64,000 nt of DNA from Streptomyces sp. A1136. GTDB taxonomy: Bacteria; Actinomycetota; Actinomycetes; Streptomycetales; Streptomycetaceae. The notes under the pieces are model-generated. The model searched no databases and was not told the origin of the DNA. It saw only the letters and a list, made by a program, of their open reading frames with translations. The position numbers were made by a program, and so were the translations under genes. Where the stretch lies: positions 124,001 through 188,000 of the forward strand of contig NZ_SSBJ01000005.1 in assembly GCF_004795055.1 (NCBI RefSeq), read 5' to 3'. Numbering within the stretch: the stretch's first letter is position 1; each line of letters opens with the position of its first letter. Positions 19,851 to 30,100 of the stretch are shown one piece after another.

Positions 19851-21113
19851 ATGGAAACCCCCGTACAGACGCCCCCCGCGGCTCCCACCGTCGAGTGGGG
19901 ACGCGTGAGTTCACTGGTCGGCGGTCAGGCCGCCGTCCAACTCGGCAGCTTCGCGCTGCTCATCGCCATGAACTGGACCGCCGTCCAACTCGGCGGCACC
20001 GGCGCGGTCACCTTGCTGACCCTGGCCGCCACCGTCCCCCGGGCCCTCATGCTGATCTTCGGCGGGGCGGTGGCGGACACCCTCGGCCCGCGCTTCGTCC
20101 TGCTGCGGACCACCTCCGCCCGGGTCGTCGTGCTCGGCGCCGGCGCGGTCGTCACCGCGACCACCCACCTGCTGTGGCCGCTGGTGGTGATCGCCCTGGT
20201 CGAAGGGGTCCTGCTGGGCCTCGCCGGTCCGGCCTCCGGCGTACTGCTGCCGATGTTCGCCCGCGGGGACCAACTGGCCCGGGCCAATTCCCTCTACTCC
20301 ATGGTGCTGCGGGTCGCGCCGATCCTCGGCGCGCCGGCCGGCGCGTTCCTGATCACCGTCGGGGAGCTGTGGCTGGCCATGCTCGTCGGAGCCGTCACCG
20401 GCGCCGTCTGGCTCGGCTGCCTGCTGCACGTCACCCACGGCTTCGTCCGCCCCACGCCCGAGCCCGGTGTCTCCCTGGTCAAGCGCTCCGGTGACGGTTT
20501 CCGGCTGTTGGCGCGCCACCCCAGGCTGCGCTGGATGTTCGTGGCGGCCCTGTGCCTGGACATGGCGTTCAGCTGGCCGGCCGAGGTGGCGCTGCCGCTG
20601 CTGGTCTCCGAACACGGCTGGGGAGTCGGCGCGGTCGGTGTGGTCCTGGCCGCGTTCAGCGTGGGAGCGCTCGGTTCCAGCGCGGTGGGCGCCGCCATGG
20701 CGCACCGGATCCCGATGTTCGTACGGCTCGTCGTCACGGGTGCGGGACTCGCCGCCGGAATCCTGGTGATGGCCCTCATGCCGTCGGTGGTCTCCCTCAC
20801 CGCGGTCGCCGCCGGGGTCGGTCTGCTGTCCGGGCTGAACGGGCCGGCCATCGTCACGCTCTACCAGCAGTCGGCCCCCGAGGAGCGGATGGGCGCCGCG
20901 ATGTCGACGCTGTCCCTCGCCGGGATCGGCACGGCCCCCATCTCCATCGCCGTGTTCAGCTCGCTGTCCCTGGCCCTCGGCGTGCAGACCACCTGGCTGT
21001 TGTGCGGGGCCATCGCGTTCGTCTCGCCGCTCGCGGCCGTCCTGGCCCTGCGGCACCCCGCGAAGGAAGCGGAGTCCGCCCCGGTGCGGCTCCCCGTCCC
21101 CGCGGCCGTATGA
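19851..21113 (+). CDS. MFS transporter (probable exporter of cluster 1)
   Basis: 420 aa with about 12 hydrophobic segments starting at residue ~20. The MFS loop motif between helices 2 and 3 appears as GGAVADTLGPRF. The domain pattern resembles the DHA/enterobactin-exporter-like MFS proteins common in actinomycete peptide clusters. ATG 19851 is the Met just before the first hydrophobic stretch. It is 13 bp from the phosphopantetheinyl transferase gene and probably co-transcribed with it. Export of, or resistance to, the cluster product is inferred from position. Confidence 0.85.
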   Translation: METPVQTPPAAPTVEWGRVSSLVGGQAAVQLGSFALLIAMNWTAVQLGGTGAVTLLTLAATVPRALMLIFGGAVADTLGPRFVLLRTTSARVVVLGAGAVVTATTHLLWPLVVIALVEGVLLGLAGPASGVLLPMFARGDQLARANSLYSMVLRVAPILGAPAGAFLITVGELWLAMLVGAVTGAVWLGCLLHVTHGFVRPTPEPGVSLVKRSGDGFRLLARHPRLRWMFVAALCLDMAFSWPAEVALPLLVSEHGWGVGAVGVVLAAFSVGALGSSAVGAAMAHRIPMFVRLVVTGAGLAAGILVMALMPSVVSLTAVAAGVGLLSGLNGPAIVTLYQQSAPEERMGAAMSTLSLAGIGTAPISIAVFSSLSLALGVQTTWLLCGAIAFVSPLAAVLALRHPAKEAESAPVRLPVPAAV

Positions 21114-21126
21114 GGAGGCTCTCGCC

Positions 21127-21861
21127 ATGACATCGGGCACTGCTCACCTGCTCGTACCGACCCCGCTGTCCGTCCCCGCACCGGGACAGGACCCGGGACC
21201 GCGACCGGCCGAGGCCGTGTTGGTGGCGGCGAGTCCGCAGCTGTGGCTCGTGGACACGACCGCCTACCGGGTGCACGCGGCCCGGCACGCGCCCGGCACC
21301 CTGGACGCCCAGGAGCTGGCCCGCGCGGCCGAGTTCGTCCGGGCCGCTGATCGCGACAGTTACGTCTGCGCCCACGTGGCCCTGCGCCGGCTGCTCGGTG
21401 CCTACCTGGGCATGCCGGCGCGGGACGTGGTCGTGGAACGGGCGCCCTGCGCGCACTGCGACGAGCCACACGGGCGGCCGGTACTGCCGGGCGGGGCCCT
21501 GCACTTCTCCCTCTCGCACTGCACGGGGATCAGCCTGCTGGCCTTCGCGACCGCCCCGGTCGGGGCGGACGTGGAGGAGCTGGTCCTGCCGCAGGCGATC
21601 GCGGAGACGGCCGACGTCCTGCACCCGAGGGAGGCGGCGGAGCTCGCCGCCCTCCCGGCGGGGGACCGCTCACTGGCCTTCACCCGGGTGTGGACCCGCA
21701 AGGAGGCGTACCTCAAGGGGCTTGGGGTGGGGCTCTCGGAGAATCCGGCGGCGGACTACGTGGGTTCCGGCCCGGTCCCGGCCCGCCTGCCGGGGTGGAC
21801 CCTGACCGACGCCCTGGTCCCGGACGGCCACTGCGCCGCGGTGGCCCTGCGGGACCGGTGA
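21127..21861 (+). CDS. Sfp-type 4'-phosphopantetheinyl transferase
   Basis: 244 aa. Sfp-family motifs are present: LHFSLSHC, then GADVEE (usual GVDIE, binding Mg-CoA) and FTRVWTRKEAYLKGLGVGL (W-x-x-KEA). This enzyme moves the phosphopantetheine arm of CoA onto the carrier-domain serines of the NRPSs. It is the only such gene in the window and could serve both clusters. GC-rich spacing and the preceding MFS gene suggest one operon. Confidence 0.93.
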   Translation: MTSGTAHLLVPTPLSVPAPGQDPGPRPAEAVLVAASPQLWLVDTTAYRVHAARHAPGTLDAQELARAAEFVRAADRDSYVCAHVALRRLLGAYLGMPARDVVVERAPCAHCDEPHGRPVLPGGALHFSLSHCTGISLLAFATAPVGADVEELVLPQAIAETADVLHPREAAELAALPAGDRSLAFTRVWTRKEAYLKGLGVGLSENPAADYVGSGPVPARLPGWTLTDALVPDGHCAAVALRDR

Positions 21862-22043
21862 CCGGCTCCGGGCTCGTCGGGGCGGGCGGTCGACCTCCCG
21901 CGGTGACGGGGACGCGGTGCGACCACCGGGGCGCGGGCCGAGTTCCCGACGTTCGCGCAGGACATCGAGGCCCTCTGCCGTCGAGCGGGCCGACCACTCC
22001 CGGATGGGCGTGTCCGGTGGGCGGGTGAATCGTTTTCGCAGGC

Positions 22044-22361
22044 ATGACGACGACGCACTCCACGCCCACCACCACGGCGCGGCACCGGGCTGCGGCCGAC
22101 GGCGTCCGCAGCCTGTTCGTGCCGCGCCAGCCGTCGCACGCCGCCGGGTCCGCCCCGTTGTTCGACGAACTCGCCCGGGAGTGGGCGGCGCGCGGCGCCA
22201 CCGTGCCCAACCGGCCGGACCCGACCTGGCTGCGGCTGGTCTCCTGGGAGCACTTCCAGCGCGAGACGGCGGCCACGGTCCGGGACCTGCACCTGCGCGG
22301 AGCCGAGCCGACCCCCGAGGCCGCCGCCCCGGACGGCCGCCTCCGCCGGCGTCGGGTGTGA
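22044..22361 (+). CDS. Small hypothetical protein
   Basis: 105 aa, Thr-rich N-terminus, then a compact region (SLFVPRQP, LFDELAREWAARG, WLRLVSWEHFQRETA) that looks like a short globular helical protein. No motif or family recognised. It has no strong ribosome binding site and ends 40 bp before the convergent permease gene. Codon third-position GC is high, supporting a real gene. Confidence 0.55.
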   Translation: MTTTHSTPTTTARHRAAADGVRSLFVPRQPSHAAGSAPLFDELAREWAARGATVPNRPDPTWLRLVSWEHFQRETAATVRDLHLRGAEPTPEAAAPDGRLRRRRV

Positions 22362-22401
22362 CGTCGGCGGGCCGTCCGCTCCCTCGTCCGACCGGTTCGC
22401 C

Positions 22402-24393
22402 TCAGTCGCCGACGTGGATGCCCGGGCGCCGCTCGGGTCGGGGTTCGTGCTTGCGGATGATCTCGCGGGTGACGGGCGCGGTGTCGCCCCGGCCGAGCAG
22501 GAAGTAGCGGAACATGTGCCGCAGCGGGCTGCCCTCCGCCCAGGCGAAGTAGCAGTGCGGCCGGACGCCGGTCGTGTCGCGCAGGGCGAGGAGGATCGCG
22601 GCGATGGCGTTCGGCGCGGCCGGCGCCTCGGCACGCAGGATCCGGTACCCGTCGACGTCCACACCGCGAACGGTGAGGGTCTCGCTGAAGTCGGAGGGAT
22701 CGACGACGTCGATCTCCAGGAACAGGACGTCGGCCGGCCCGGGGACCGGGTTGGTGCCGCGCTGTTCCCGCTCCTTCCCGGCGTACTCGGCGCGGTCCCC
22801 CGCCTCGCGCCGATTGGCGATGATGTTGATGGCGTTGTCGTGGGCGAGGGTGTCCGTGACGAAACGGCGCGCCGTGTCGTCGAAGACGATCCGGTCGGCC
22901 CGTAGTTCGGTGGTGCGCGAGACGCGGGAGACCAGGGACACCAGGACGATGCCGGCGATGAACATCCCCGAGATGGTGATGCCGTCGGGCTTGTCGACGA
23001 TGTTGGCGACGAGCGCGTAGAGCAGGACCGCCGTCAGGACCGCGAATCCGGCGGTCGCGGCGCGCCGGCGGCGGCGCAGGGCCGAGACGGTCACGGCGAA
23101 GGCCCCGGAGACCATCATGGCGAGGATGCCCGTGGCGTACGCGCCGGCCTGGGCGTTGACGTCCGCGTCGAAGGCGATGGTGATGCCGACGCACAGGGCG
23201 GTGTAGACCAACACGACGGGCCGCACCGCGCGGCCCCACTCGGGCGCCATCCCGTAGTCGGGCAGGTAGCGGGGCACGATGTTGATCAGGCCCGCCATCG
23301 CCGAGGCCCCCGCGAACCACAGGATCAGGATGGTGCTGATGTCGTAGGCGGTGCCGAAGGCTTCCCCGACGTGCTCGTGGGCGAGCCAGGCCAGCGCACG
23401 GCCGTTCGCCGCGCCGCCGGCTTCGAACTCCTTGTGCGGGATGAGGACCGTGGTGACGAAACTCGCCGCGAGCAGGTAGACGCTCATCACGAGCGCGGCC
23501 GTGGTCAGGAGCTTACGGGTGTTGCGGATGCGCGACCGCAAGCGCTCCTCGGGGTCGGCGCCCTCGGCGGCGACGAGCGGCATCATGCTCACCCCGGTCT
23601 CGAAGCCGGACAGGCCGAGGACCAGCAGGGGGAACGCCAGCAGCGCCGGCCCCGCCAGATCGCCGAGGCCGCCTCCGCCCGAGACGAGGGCGTCCGTCCA
23701 CGCCGACCACGCGCCGGGGGTGGTGAACACGTCGACCAGGCCGACACCGATGGTCACCGCGTTGAGGAGCAGGAAGACGGCGACCAAGGGGATGGCCACG
23801 CTGACCGCTTCGCTGAACCCCAGCAGGAACACGCCGCCGAGGAGCAGCAGCATCGCCACCGTGATGGCCACTTCGTGGCCGTGGAGCGCCTGGGGGAAGA
23901 AGGGGTTCTCCACGACGTGCACGGACGCGTCCGCCGCCGAGAGCGTGATGGTGATCACCCACGAGGTGGCGACGAAGCCGAGCAGCACCAGCACGAACAA
24001 CTTGCCGCGCCAGAAGGGCAGCAGGTCCTCCAGCATCGCCACCGAGCCGGCGCCGTGCGGGCTCTCCTGCGTCACCCTCCGGTACATGGGGAGCATGCCG
24101 AGCAGGGTGAGCGCGACGATCACCAGCGTGGCCAGCGGCGAGACAGCGCCGGCCGCGAGCGCGGCGATCGCCGGTACGTAGGCCAGGCTGGAGAAGTAGT
24201 CGACCCCGGTCAGGCACATCACCTTCCACCAGGCGTGCGGCTCGTTGTGCCCCTCTCCGGCCGCCGGCCCGACCGGCTGTACCCGGTGGCGGAGCAACCA
24301 CCGCGCCAGCCCTCCGCTCGGTTGTGGTCGCAGCGCCGGGCTGTCCACCACTTCCGGCACGGCCAGTTCGTTCATTTCCTTCATGTACCCCAT
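22402..24393 (-). CDS. APC-superfamily amino-acid permease
   Basis: 663 aa from ATG 24393, chosen for GGAAGG placed 6 bp upstream; a longer version would start at 24459. The body has about 12 membrane helices. It begins with [20 protein letters not shown], the helix-1 region of APC permeases, and includes [13 protein letters not shown] in the middle. A soluble C-terminal domain of about 160 residues follows (from [17 protein letters not shown]). The substrate is unknown; amino acids or other cations are likely. It is divergent from the MFS gene at 24601 and has no obvious link to either NRPS cluster. Confidence 0.8.
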   Translation of the reverse strand: MGYMKEMNELAVPEVVDSPALRPQPSGGLARWLLRHRVQPVGPAAGEGHNEPHAWWKVMCLTGVDYFSSLAYVPAIAALAAGAVSPLATLVIVALTLLGMLPMYRRVTQESPHGAGSVAMLEDLLPFWRGKLFVLVLLGFVATSWVITITLSAADASVHVVENPFFPQALHGHEVAITVAMLLLLGGVFLLGFSEAVSVAIPLVAVFLLLNAVTIGVGLVDVFTTPGAWSAWTDALVSGGGGLGDLAGPALLAFPLLVLGLSGFETGVSMMPLVAAEGADPEERLRSRIRNTRKLLTTAALVMSVYLLAASFVTTVLIPHKEFEAGGAANGRALAWLAHEHVGEAFGTAYDISTILILWFAGASAMAGLINIVPRYLPDYGMAPEWGRAVRPVVLVYTALCVGITIAFDADVNAQAGAYATGILAMMVSGAFAVTVSALRRRRRAATAGFAVLTAVLLYALVANIVDKPDGITISGMFIAGIVLVSLVSRVSRTTELRADRIVFDDTARRFVTDTLAHDNAINIIANRREAGDRAEYAGKEREQRGTNPVPGPADVLFLEIDVVDPSDFSETLTVRGVDVDGYRILRAEAPAAPNAIAAILLALRDTTGVRPHCYFAWAEGSPLRHMFRYFLLGRGDTAPVTREIIRKHEPRPERRPGIHVGD

Positions 24394-24565
24394 CAACCCT
24401 TCCCGGCCCGGAGCGCGGGGCGCGGTCGCCGTCGCGGCCTCGCCCTGCGCGACGATCACCGAGTATGCGGCCTGCCGCTCCCGGCGCCCCGGGCGGGGGC
24501 GCCCGTGGGGCCGGGGCGGGTCGGCCGGGCGTGGCCGGCCACCGGGAATCCGATCCGGGCACCGG

Positions 24566-24595
24566 TTGCGGCGCGTGCCGAGGTCTGCCTATAAA
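24566..24595 (+). promoter_or_regulatory. Sigma70-type promoter giving a leaderless MFS mRNA
   Basis: TTGCGG at 24566-24571 and TATAAA at 24590-24595 are separated by 18 bp. ATG 24601 follows 5 bp after the -10 box, so the transcript should begin at or near the start codon. The AT-rich -10 stands out in this GC-rich DNA. Confidence 0.6.
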
Positions 24596-24600
24596 CCACC

Positions 24601-25965
24601 ATGTCTTCGAGCGCGGAACAGCAGACCGTCGATGATCCCCCGAAACCCGCGATTCCCACGATTCCCACGAGTCCTCCCCCGAAACCCCTCAGGAAACTGA
24701 GGGGTTTTCGCTTTCTCCTCCTCTCCAGGACGATCTCCGCGCTGGGTTCGGCCGTCACCGCGGTGGCGTTGCCGGTCCTGACGTACCAGCAGACGCGATC
24801 GCCGCTCCTGCTGTCCCTCGTGGCGGCGGCCGGAACCCTGCCGTACCTCCTCTTCGGGCTGGTGGCCGGGGTGGTGGCCGACCGGGTCGACCGGCGCCGC
24901 CTCATGGTGGCCTCGGACACGCTGAACGCCGCCTGCCTGGCCACCGTCCCGGTGGCCGCCGCGTTCGGCGTGCTGACCGGGGCGCAGGTGATCGCCGTGG
25001 CGCTGCTGTCCTCCTGCCTCGCCCTCTTCTTCGACGCCGGGGGGTACGGGTTCGTGCCCGAGGCGGTGGGCAATGAGAACCTCGCCCGGGCCAACGGGCT
25101 GGTCCAGGGCGCGGAGTCCCTCGTCCGGACAACCGGCACCGCGGTCGCCGGCGGCCTGATGGTGCTGCTGGGCCCGGCGGACTCCGTGGTGGTCGACGCG
25201 GTGTCCTTCATCGCCTCCGCCCTGTTGGTGCGGGCCGTGGCCCGCGGGCCGCACCGCGGCGCGCCGGCCGCCGCCCGCGCCGGCTTCGGGGAGTCCGTCG
25301 GTGAGGGGCTGCGGTTCCTGCGAGGCCACCGTGTGCTGCGCACGATGACCGTGGTCGGCACGCTCCAGTCCTTCGCCGGCGGTGCGATCGTCGGACAGAT
25401 GGTCGTCTGGGCGGACCGCGGGCTCGGGATACCCGGCACGGACGGGCGGATCGGATTCCTCTACGCGGCGTGGAGCGCGGGCGGGATCGGCGGGTCACTG
25501 CTCCTGCCCCGGCTCCGGCGCCGGATGGACGCCTTCCGCGTCCTCCTCCCGGTGCTGCCGGCGGGTGCGTTGCTCGGTCTGGTCGTGGTGTCCGTCGACG
25601 ACTGGCGGGTCGCGGTGGTCGCCCTCGCCCTGTGGGGGTCGGCCTATCTCGTGGTTCTCGTCAACACCATGAGCTACTCGCAGGAGGTCACCCCGGCGGA
25701 GCTCCAGGGCCGGGTGAACACCACCCGCCGGATGCTCTCGTCGGGTCTGGGTGTCCCGCTCGGGGCTCTGGTGGCGGGCTCCGTCACCGTGCGCTTCGGC
25801 GTCCATGCCGGGATGTCGACGGCGGTCGTCTCGGTCGCCCTGGCGGCCGTGCTGGTCTGGTGGGCGCACCTGCGCGAGCCCGGCGGGGAACCTTCGCCGC
25901 GCGGTCGCGCGGCGCTCAGGCCGGTCCGGTCTCGGCGCCGCCCGGCCTGCGGCCCCAAGCGGTGA
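24601..25965 (+). CDS. MFS transporter
   Basis: 454 aa with a Pro-rich N-terminus that includes the repeat IPTIPT (nucleotide repeat GATTCCCAC x2), then 12 predicted helices starting at LRGFRFLLLSRTISALGS. The loop after helix 2 reads GVVADRVDRRRLM, typical for MFS. It resembles the MFS_3/enterobactin-exporter type. The first codons overlap a terminator-like hairpin (24682-24709). The 3' end overlaps the convergent methyltransferase gene by 50 bp. The substrate is unknown. Confidence 0.85.
   Translation: MSSSAEQQTVDDPPKPAIPTIPTSPPPKPLRKLRGFRFLLLSRTISALGSAVTAVALPVLTYQQTRSPLLLSLVAAAGTLPYLLFGLVAGVVADRVDRRRLMVASDTLNAACLATVPVAAAFGVLTGAQVIAVALLSSCLALFFDAGGYGFVPEAVGNENLARANGLVQGAESLVRTTGTAVAGGLMVLLGPADSVVVDAVSFIASALLVRAVARGPHRGAPAAARAGFGESVGEGLRFLRGHRVLRTMTVVGTLQSFAGGAIVGQMVVWADRGLGIPGTDGRIGFLYAAWSAGGIGGSLLLPRLRRRMDAFRVLLPVLPAGALLGLVVVSVDDWRVAVVALALWGSAYLVVLVNTMSYSQEVTPAELQGRVNTTRRMLSSGLGVPLGALVAGSVTVRFGVHAGMSTAVVSVALAAVLVWWAHLREPGGEPSPRGRAALRPVRSRRRPACGPKR
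24682..24709 (+). promoter_or_regulatory. Terminator-like hairpin inside the MFS 5' coding region (possible attenuator)
   Basis: An 11-bp perfect stem (24682-24692 with 24697-24707) closes on a GAAA tetraloop and is followed by a T-rich run (TTTTCGCTTTCTCC). Everything lies in codons ~28-40 of the MFS gene, downstream of a putative leaderless start. It has the shape of a factor-independent terminator, so efficient translation may be needed to transcribe through it. Confidence 0.55.
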
Positions 25966-26767
25966 TCAGTCCCGGCGAGAGGGCGGCGCAGTCGGGCGAG
26001 TCGAGGTAGCGGATCGCCGCGTCGACGTCCGCGTCGTCTACCAGTCCGGTCGCGGTCATGGCCTCTCGCGCGCGGTCCCAGGTGTCGGCCCAGAAGCGGC
26101 TGATCGCGGAGCCGGGGACGAGGGGCGGGACATGGATCTCGGCGGCCACGGCGTCCAGTCCGAGGTCGTGGAGCATCTGCGGGTAGCGCGGCGTCCACGA
26201 GACGTCGGTGCCGATGGTGTCGTGCAGGCCCTGCCACATGGCCTGGACGGCCCGGGTGTACGGGCTCGGGGGCGCGGTGTCGGAGGTCGGGTCGACGGCG
26301 TCGCCCAGGACCAGCACCCCGCCCGGGAGCAGCAGCTCGCTCAGGCGCGCCATCACCTTGCGCCTGGTGGGCAGGTGCATCAGTACGAACCGGGCGTGGA
26401 CCAGGTGGAAGCGCCCGGGATCGAAGTCGGGGTCGGCGAGGTCCGCCTCCAGGAGGTCGAGGCCCGGCTGCGGGTGGGCGGCGAGGAAGCGGGTGTCACG
26501 GTCCACGGCCAGCACACCGGCGACCCCGAGTTCACCCAGCAGGCGCCGGGCCACGCTGCCGGTGCCGGCGCCCACGTCGAGGCAGTTCCAGCCGGGCCCG
26601 GCGCCCAGCGACCGCAGCCGGGCGACGGTGATGTCGTCGTAGGCCAGCGCGCCGAGGTCGATGCGCTCGTCCTCGCCGGCCCGACCGGGCTGGAACACCG
26701 CCTTGCCGTACGCGCCGGGGGCGGCGGCCGGGGGTTGTCGGGGCGTTCCTCCGTCGGTCGGAGTCAT
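25916..26767 (-). CDS. SAM-dependent methyltransferase
   Basis: 283 aa. The SAM-binding motif I is LDVGAGTGSVARRL, followed by an acidic strand end (VLAVDRDTRF) and LLEADLAD, a Rossmann-fold class I methyltransferase. ATG 26767 is preceded by GGGAGGCGG. The substrate is not evident; O- or N-methylation of a cluster product or an unrelated metabolite are both possible. It overlaps the 3' end of the MFS gene by 50 bp on the opposite strand and is divergent from the NRPS at 27137. Confidence 0.85.
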   Translation of the reverse strand: MTPTDGGTPRQPPAAAPGAYGKAVFQPGRAGEDERIDLGALAYDDITVARLRSLGAGPGWNCLDVGAGTGSVARRLLGELGVAGVLAVDRDTRFLAAHPQPGLDLLEADLADPDFDPGRFHLVHARFVLMHLPTRRKVMARLSELLLPGGVLVLGDAVDPTSDTAPPSPYTRAVQAMWQGLHDTIGTDVSWTPRYPQMLHDLGLDAVAAEIHVPPLVPGSAISRFWADTWDRAREAMTATGLVDDADVDAAIRYLDSPDCAALSPGLITAWGRRPGGAETGPA

Positions 26768-27136
26768 GCGGCAACCGCCTCCCGTTCCCGGCGGGCCCGC
26801 TGCCCGCTGAACCCGTTGCTCCCAGTATCGGCCAGATGGTCGGGAAGCGCCGTGGGGGCGGCGGGCCGGGAGCGTGGCGAGCGTCGCATCTGCCCCGCCC
26901 CGGTATGCACCCCCGTCGGTATGCACCCTCGTCATGGCGGCCGGCTTCCGGGCCCGGACCGTACGCGTACCGGTGTGTGCCCGGGTCACGGACTCGCGGG
27001 ACCGCGATCGGCCGGCGGGGCCCGGAGGCCTGTCAAGGGGCGTATTCGTGGGACTTTCAGGTCCGTGCACCGGTCACGGACAGTGGCGTCACGTCGTCGT
27101 TGATCGACCGATCCGACTGAGGAGACTGACCACCGC
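26768..27136 (+). promoter_or_regulatory. Divergent regulatory region between methyltransferase and NRPS
   Basis: No credible gene in 369 bp. It contains two adjacent 16-bp direct repeats (26901-26916 and 26917-26932, CGGTATGCACCC core, one mismatch). GGTCACGGAC occurs twice (26984-26993 and 27072-27081). A 7-bp inverted repeat GTCCGTG...CACGGAC (27061-27067 with 27075-27081) has a 7-bp spacer, 55 bp upstream of the NRPS ATG. These are plausible regulator sites for the + arm of cluster 2. No clear -35/-10 pair was identified. GAGGAGA lies before ATG 27137. Confidence 0.5.
26901..26932 (+). repeat. Tandem 16-bp direct repeat
   Basis: Two head-to-tail copies differ at one position (CGGTATGCACCC then C or T, then CGT). 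They lie about 205 bp upstream of the NRPS start in the divergent region. Confidence 0.75.
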
Positions 27137-30100
27137 ATGGCCACTCACGACCACGGGTTCCTGCCCCTGACCTCGCCGCAGACCGGCGTCTGGTTCGCGC
27201 AACAGCTCGATCCCGCCCGCAGCGACTACACCATCGGCGAGTACCTGGAGATCGACGGGGCGCTGGACGTCGGGCTCTTCGAGGAGGCTCTGCGCCGCAC
27301 GCTGACGGAGACCGAGGCGCTCGGCATGCGGTTCGCCGAAGTGGACGGCGTGGTACGGCAGACGCGCGCCGACCGGCCGCCCTTCCGGCTCGCCACCGCC
27401 GATGTCGGCGACCGCCCCGACCCGGCCGCCGAGGCCGAGGCGCTGATGCGCGCCGAGCTGGCCCGGCCGATCGACCTGGCGACGGGGGACGTGACGCGCC
27501 AACTCCTCGTCCGGACGGGACCCCACACCCACCGGTGGCTCCAGGCGTACCACCACATCGTGGCCGACGGGGTGAGCGGTTCCCTCCTCGCCCGCCGGAC
27601 GGCCGAGGTCTACACCGCCCTCGCGACGGGCGCACCGGTGCCCGGCTCGGACGCGGCGCCCTGGGACGCGATCGTCGCGGAGGAGCAGGCCTACCTCCGG
27701 TCCGAGGAGCACGGGCGGGACCGGGAGTTCTGGCGTGCGAAGCTCGCGGACGCCCCGGAACCCGTGAGTTTCACGGGTCACACCCCGGCCCGCCCGACCG
27801 GGACGGCCGTGCGGGTCAGTCGTGATCTCGACGCCGTGGACGCCTCCGCCCTGCGGGACGCCGCCCGGCGGTTCGGCACCCGCTGGTCGGCATTGGTCAT
27901 GGCGGCGGCCGCCGGCTACCTGCACCGCGTCGGCGCCACCGAGGACGTGGTCCTGGGTCTGCCCGTCACCGGGCGCACCACGCCCGCCGCGCGCCGTACG
28001 CCCGGGATGTTCTCCAAGGTGCTCCCGCTGCGCCTGCGGGTCACCGGGGCGATGTCCGTGGAGGAGTTGGTGCGCACCACCTCGGCGGCCGTCAAGGAGG
28101 CGCTGCGGCACCAGCGCTACCGCGTGGAGGAGCTGTACAGCGGCACGGACGGGTCGGGGGCCCGGCCCTGGGACGCCGTGGTCAACCTGATGTCCTTCGA
28201 CTACGGGCTCTCCTTCGGCGGTGCGGGCGCCACCGCCCACAACCTGGCGGTCGGCCCGGTGGACCACGTCTCGGTCAACGTCTACGACCGCGGCGGGGAC
28301 AGCCCGCTCACCGTGCAGGTCGAGGGGGACGCGGCGGAGGGCGGGACGGAGGCACTCGCCGCCCACCGCGAGCGGTTCGTCCGGTTCCTGCTGGCGTTGG
28401 CCGCCGCCGATCCGTCGGCCCCCGTCGACTCGCTCGGCCTGCTGACCGGCGCCGACGAGGAGCGGCTGGCCGTCCTCTGCGACGGCGGCAGCACCGCGAG
28501 CGCACAGGACCGCCTGCTGCACGAGCTGTTCGAGGAGCAGGCGGCGCGCACCCCGGACGCGGTCGCCGTGGTCTGCGCCGGCGAGCGGATCGGCTACGCC
28601 GAACTGGACGCGTGGGCCGAACGGATCGCCGACCGGCTGCGCCCGTCGACGACCCCGGGGACGCCCGTCGGTGTCAGCGTGGGCCGCTCCCCCGCCATGG
28701 TCGCGGCGCTCCTCGGCGTCCTGAAGGCGGGCGGCTGCTACGTGCCGATCGACCCCGCCCTGCCGCGGCGCCGGATCGCGTACATCGTCCGGGACGCGGA
28801 CATCCGTACGGCCGTCGCGGGTCCGGGTGTCGCCGACTGCCTGCCGGCGGACCTGGGGAACCTGGTGGCCACGGGCGAGCGGCCCCGCGAACCGCTCGCC
28901 GCCGCCCGCCGCCCGGGCGCCACGTCCTCCTCCGGCAACGCCGTCTCCCCCGACAGCCCCGCGTACCTCCTGTACACCTCGGGCAGTACGGGTGAACCCA
29001 AGGGCGTGCTCGTGCCGCACGCCGCGGCGGCCGACTTCGTCCTCGGTCACCTGGCCCTGTGCGGCGTCGCCCCGGCGACGGCCGCGGGCTCCGGCGAGCG
29101 GTTCCTCGGCTTCGCCTCGCTGTCCTTCGACGTCTCGGTCCTCGACGTCTTCGGCGCGCTGCTGAGCGGCTCGGCGCTGGTGCTCGCCACCGACGAGGAG
29201 CGCACGGACGTCGACCGTCTCCAGGCGCTGCTCGCCGGGGAGCGGGTCACCGTCGCCGACCTGCCACCGGCCCTGCTGCCCCTGCTCGATCCGGCCGCCG
29301 TGCCCGCCCTGCGCTTCCTGTCCACCGGCGGGGAGGCGCCCTCGGCGGACGCCGTCGACCGGTGGGCGCGCGACGGGCGCGAGGTGTGGAACGCCTACGG
29401 CCCGACCGAGGCGGCGGTGTCCGTCACCATGCACCGGTGCGTGTCCCCCTCGAACGGGCAGGTGCCCCCGATCGGCCGGCCGATGGTCAACCACCGGGCG
29501 TACGTGCTCGATCCGCGGTTGCGCGCGCTGCCGCCCGGCGCGGCCGGGGAGTTGTGCGTGGCGGGCGCCGGACTGGCCCACGGCTACGCGGGCCGCCCCG
29601 GGATGACCGCCGACCGGTTCGTGCCGGACCCCTTCGCCCCGGTGCCCGGGGCCCGGATGTACCGCACCGGTGACCTCGTGCGCTGGTCCGCGCAGGGGCA
29701 GTTGGAGTTCCTCGGCCGCATGGACCAGCAGGTCAAGGTCAACGGTCACCGCATCGAGCCGGGCGAGATCGAGAGCGTACTGATCGGCCACCCCACGGTG
29801 GGCCAGGCCTCGGTCACCGTCCACGAGGCGTCGGGCGGCGGGCGACGGCTGGTCGCCTTCGTGGCGCCGGCCTCCGGCGCGATCGTCGTGGAACCCGCGG
29901 AGCTGGCGGCCCACTTGGCGCAGGCAGTGCCCCGTTACATGGTTCCGCACACCTTCGTGGTGCTGGACCGGCTGCCGCTGACACCCGGCGGCAAGGTGGA
30001 CCGCAAGGCACTCGTCGTCCCGACGACCGCGGACGCACCACCCGCGACCGCCGATCCGCAGCGCCCGTACAGCGCGGCCGAGCGGACGCTCGGCACTCTG

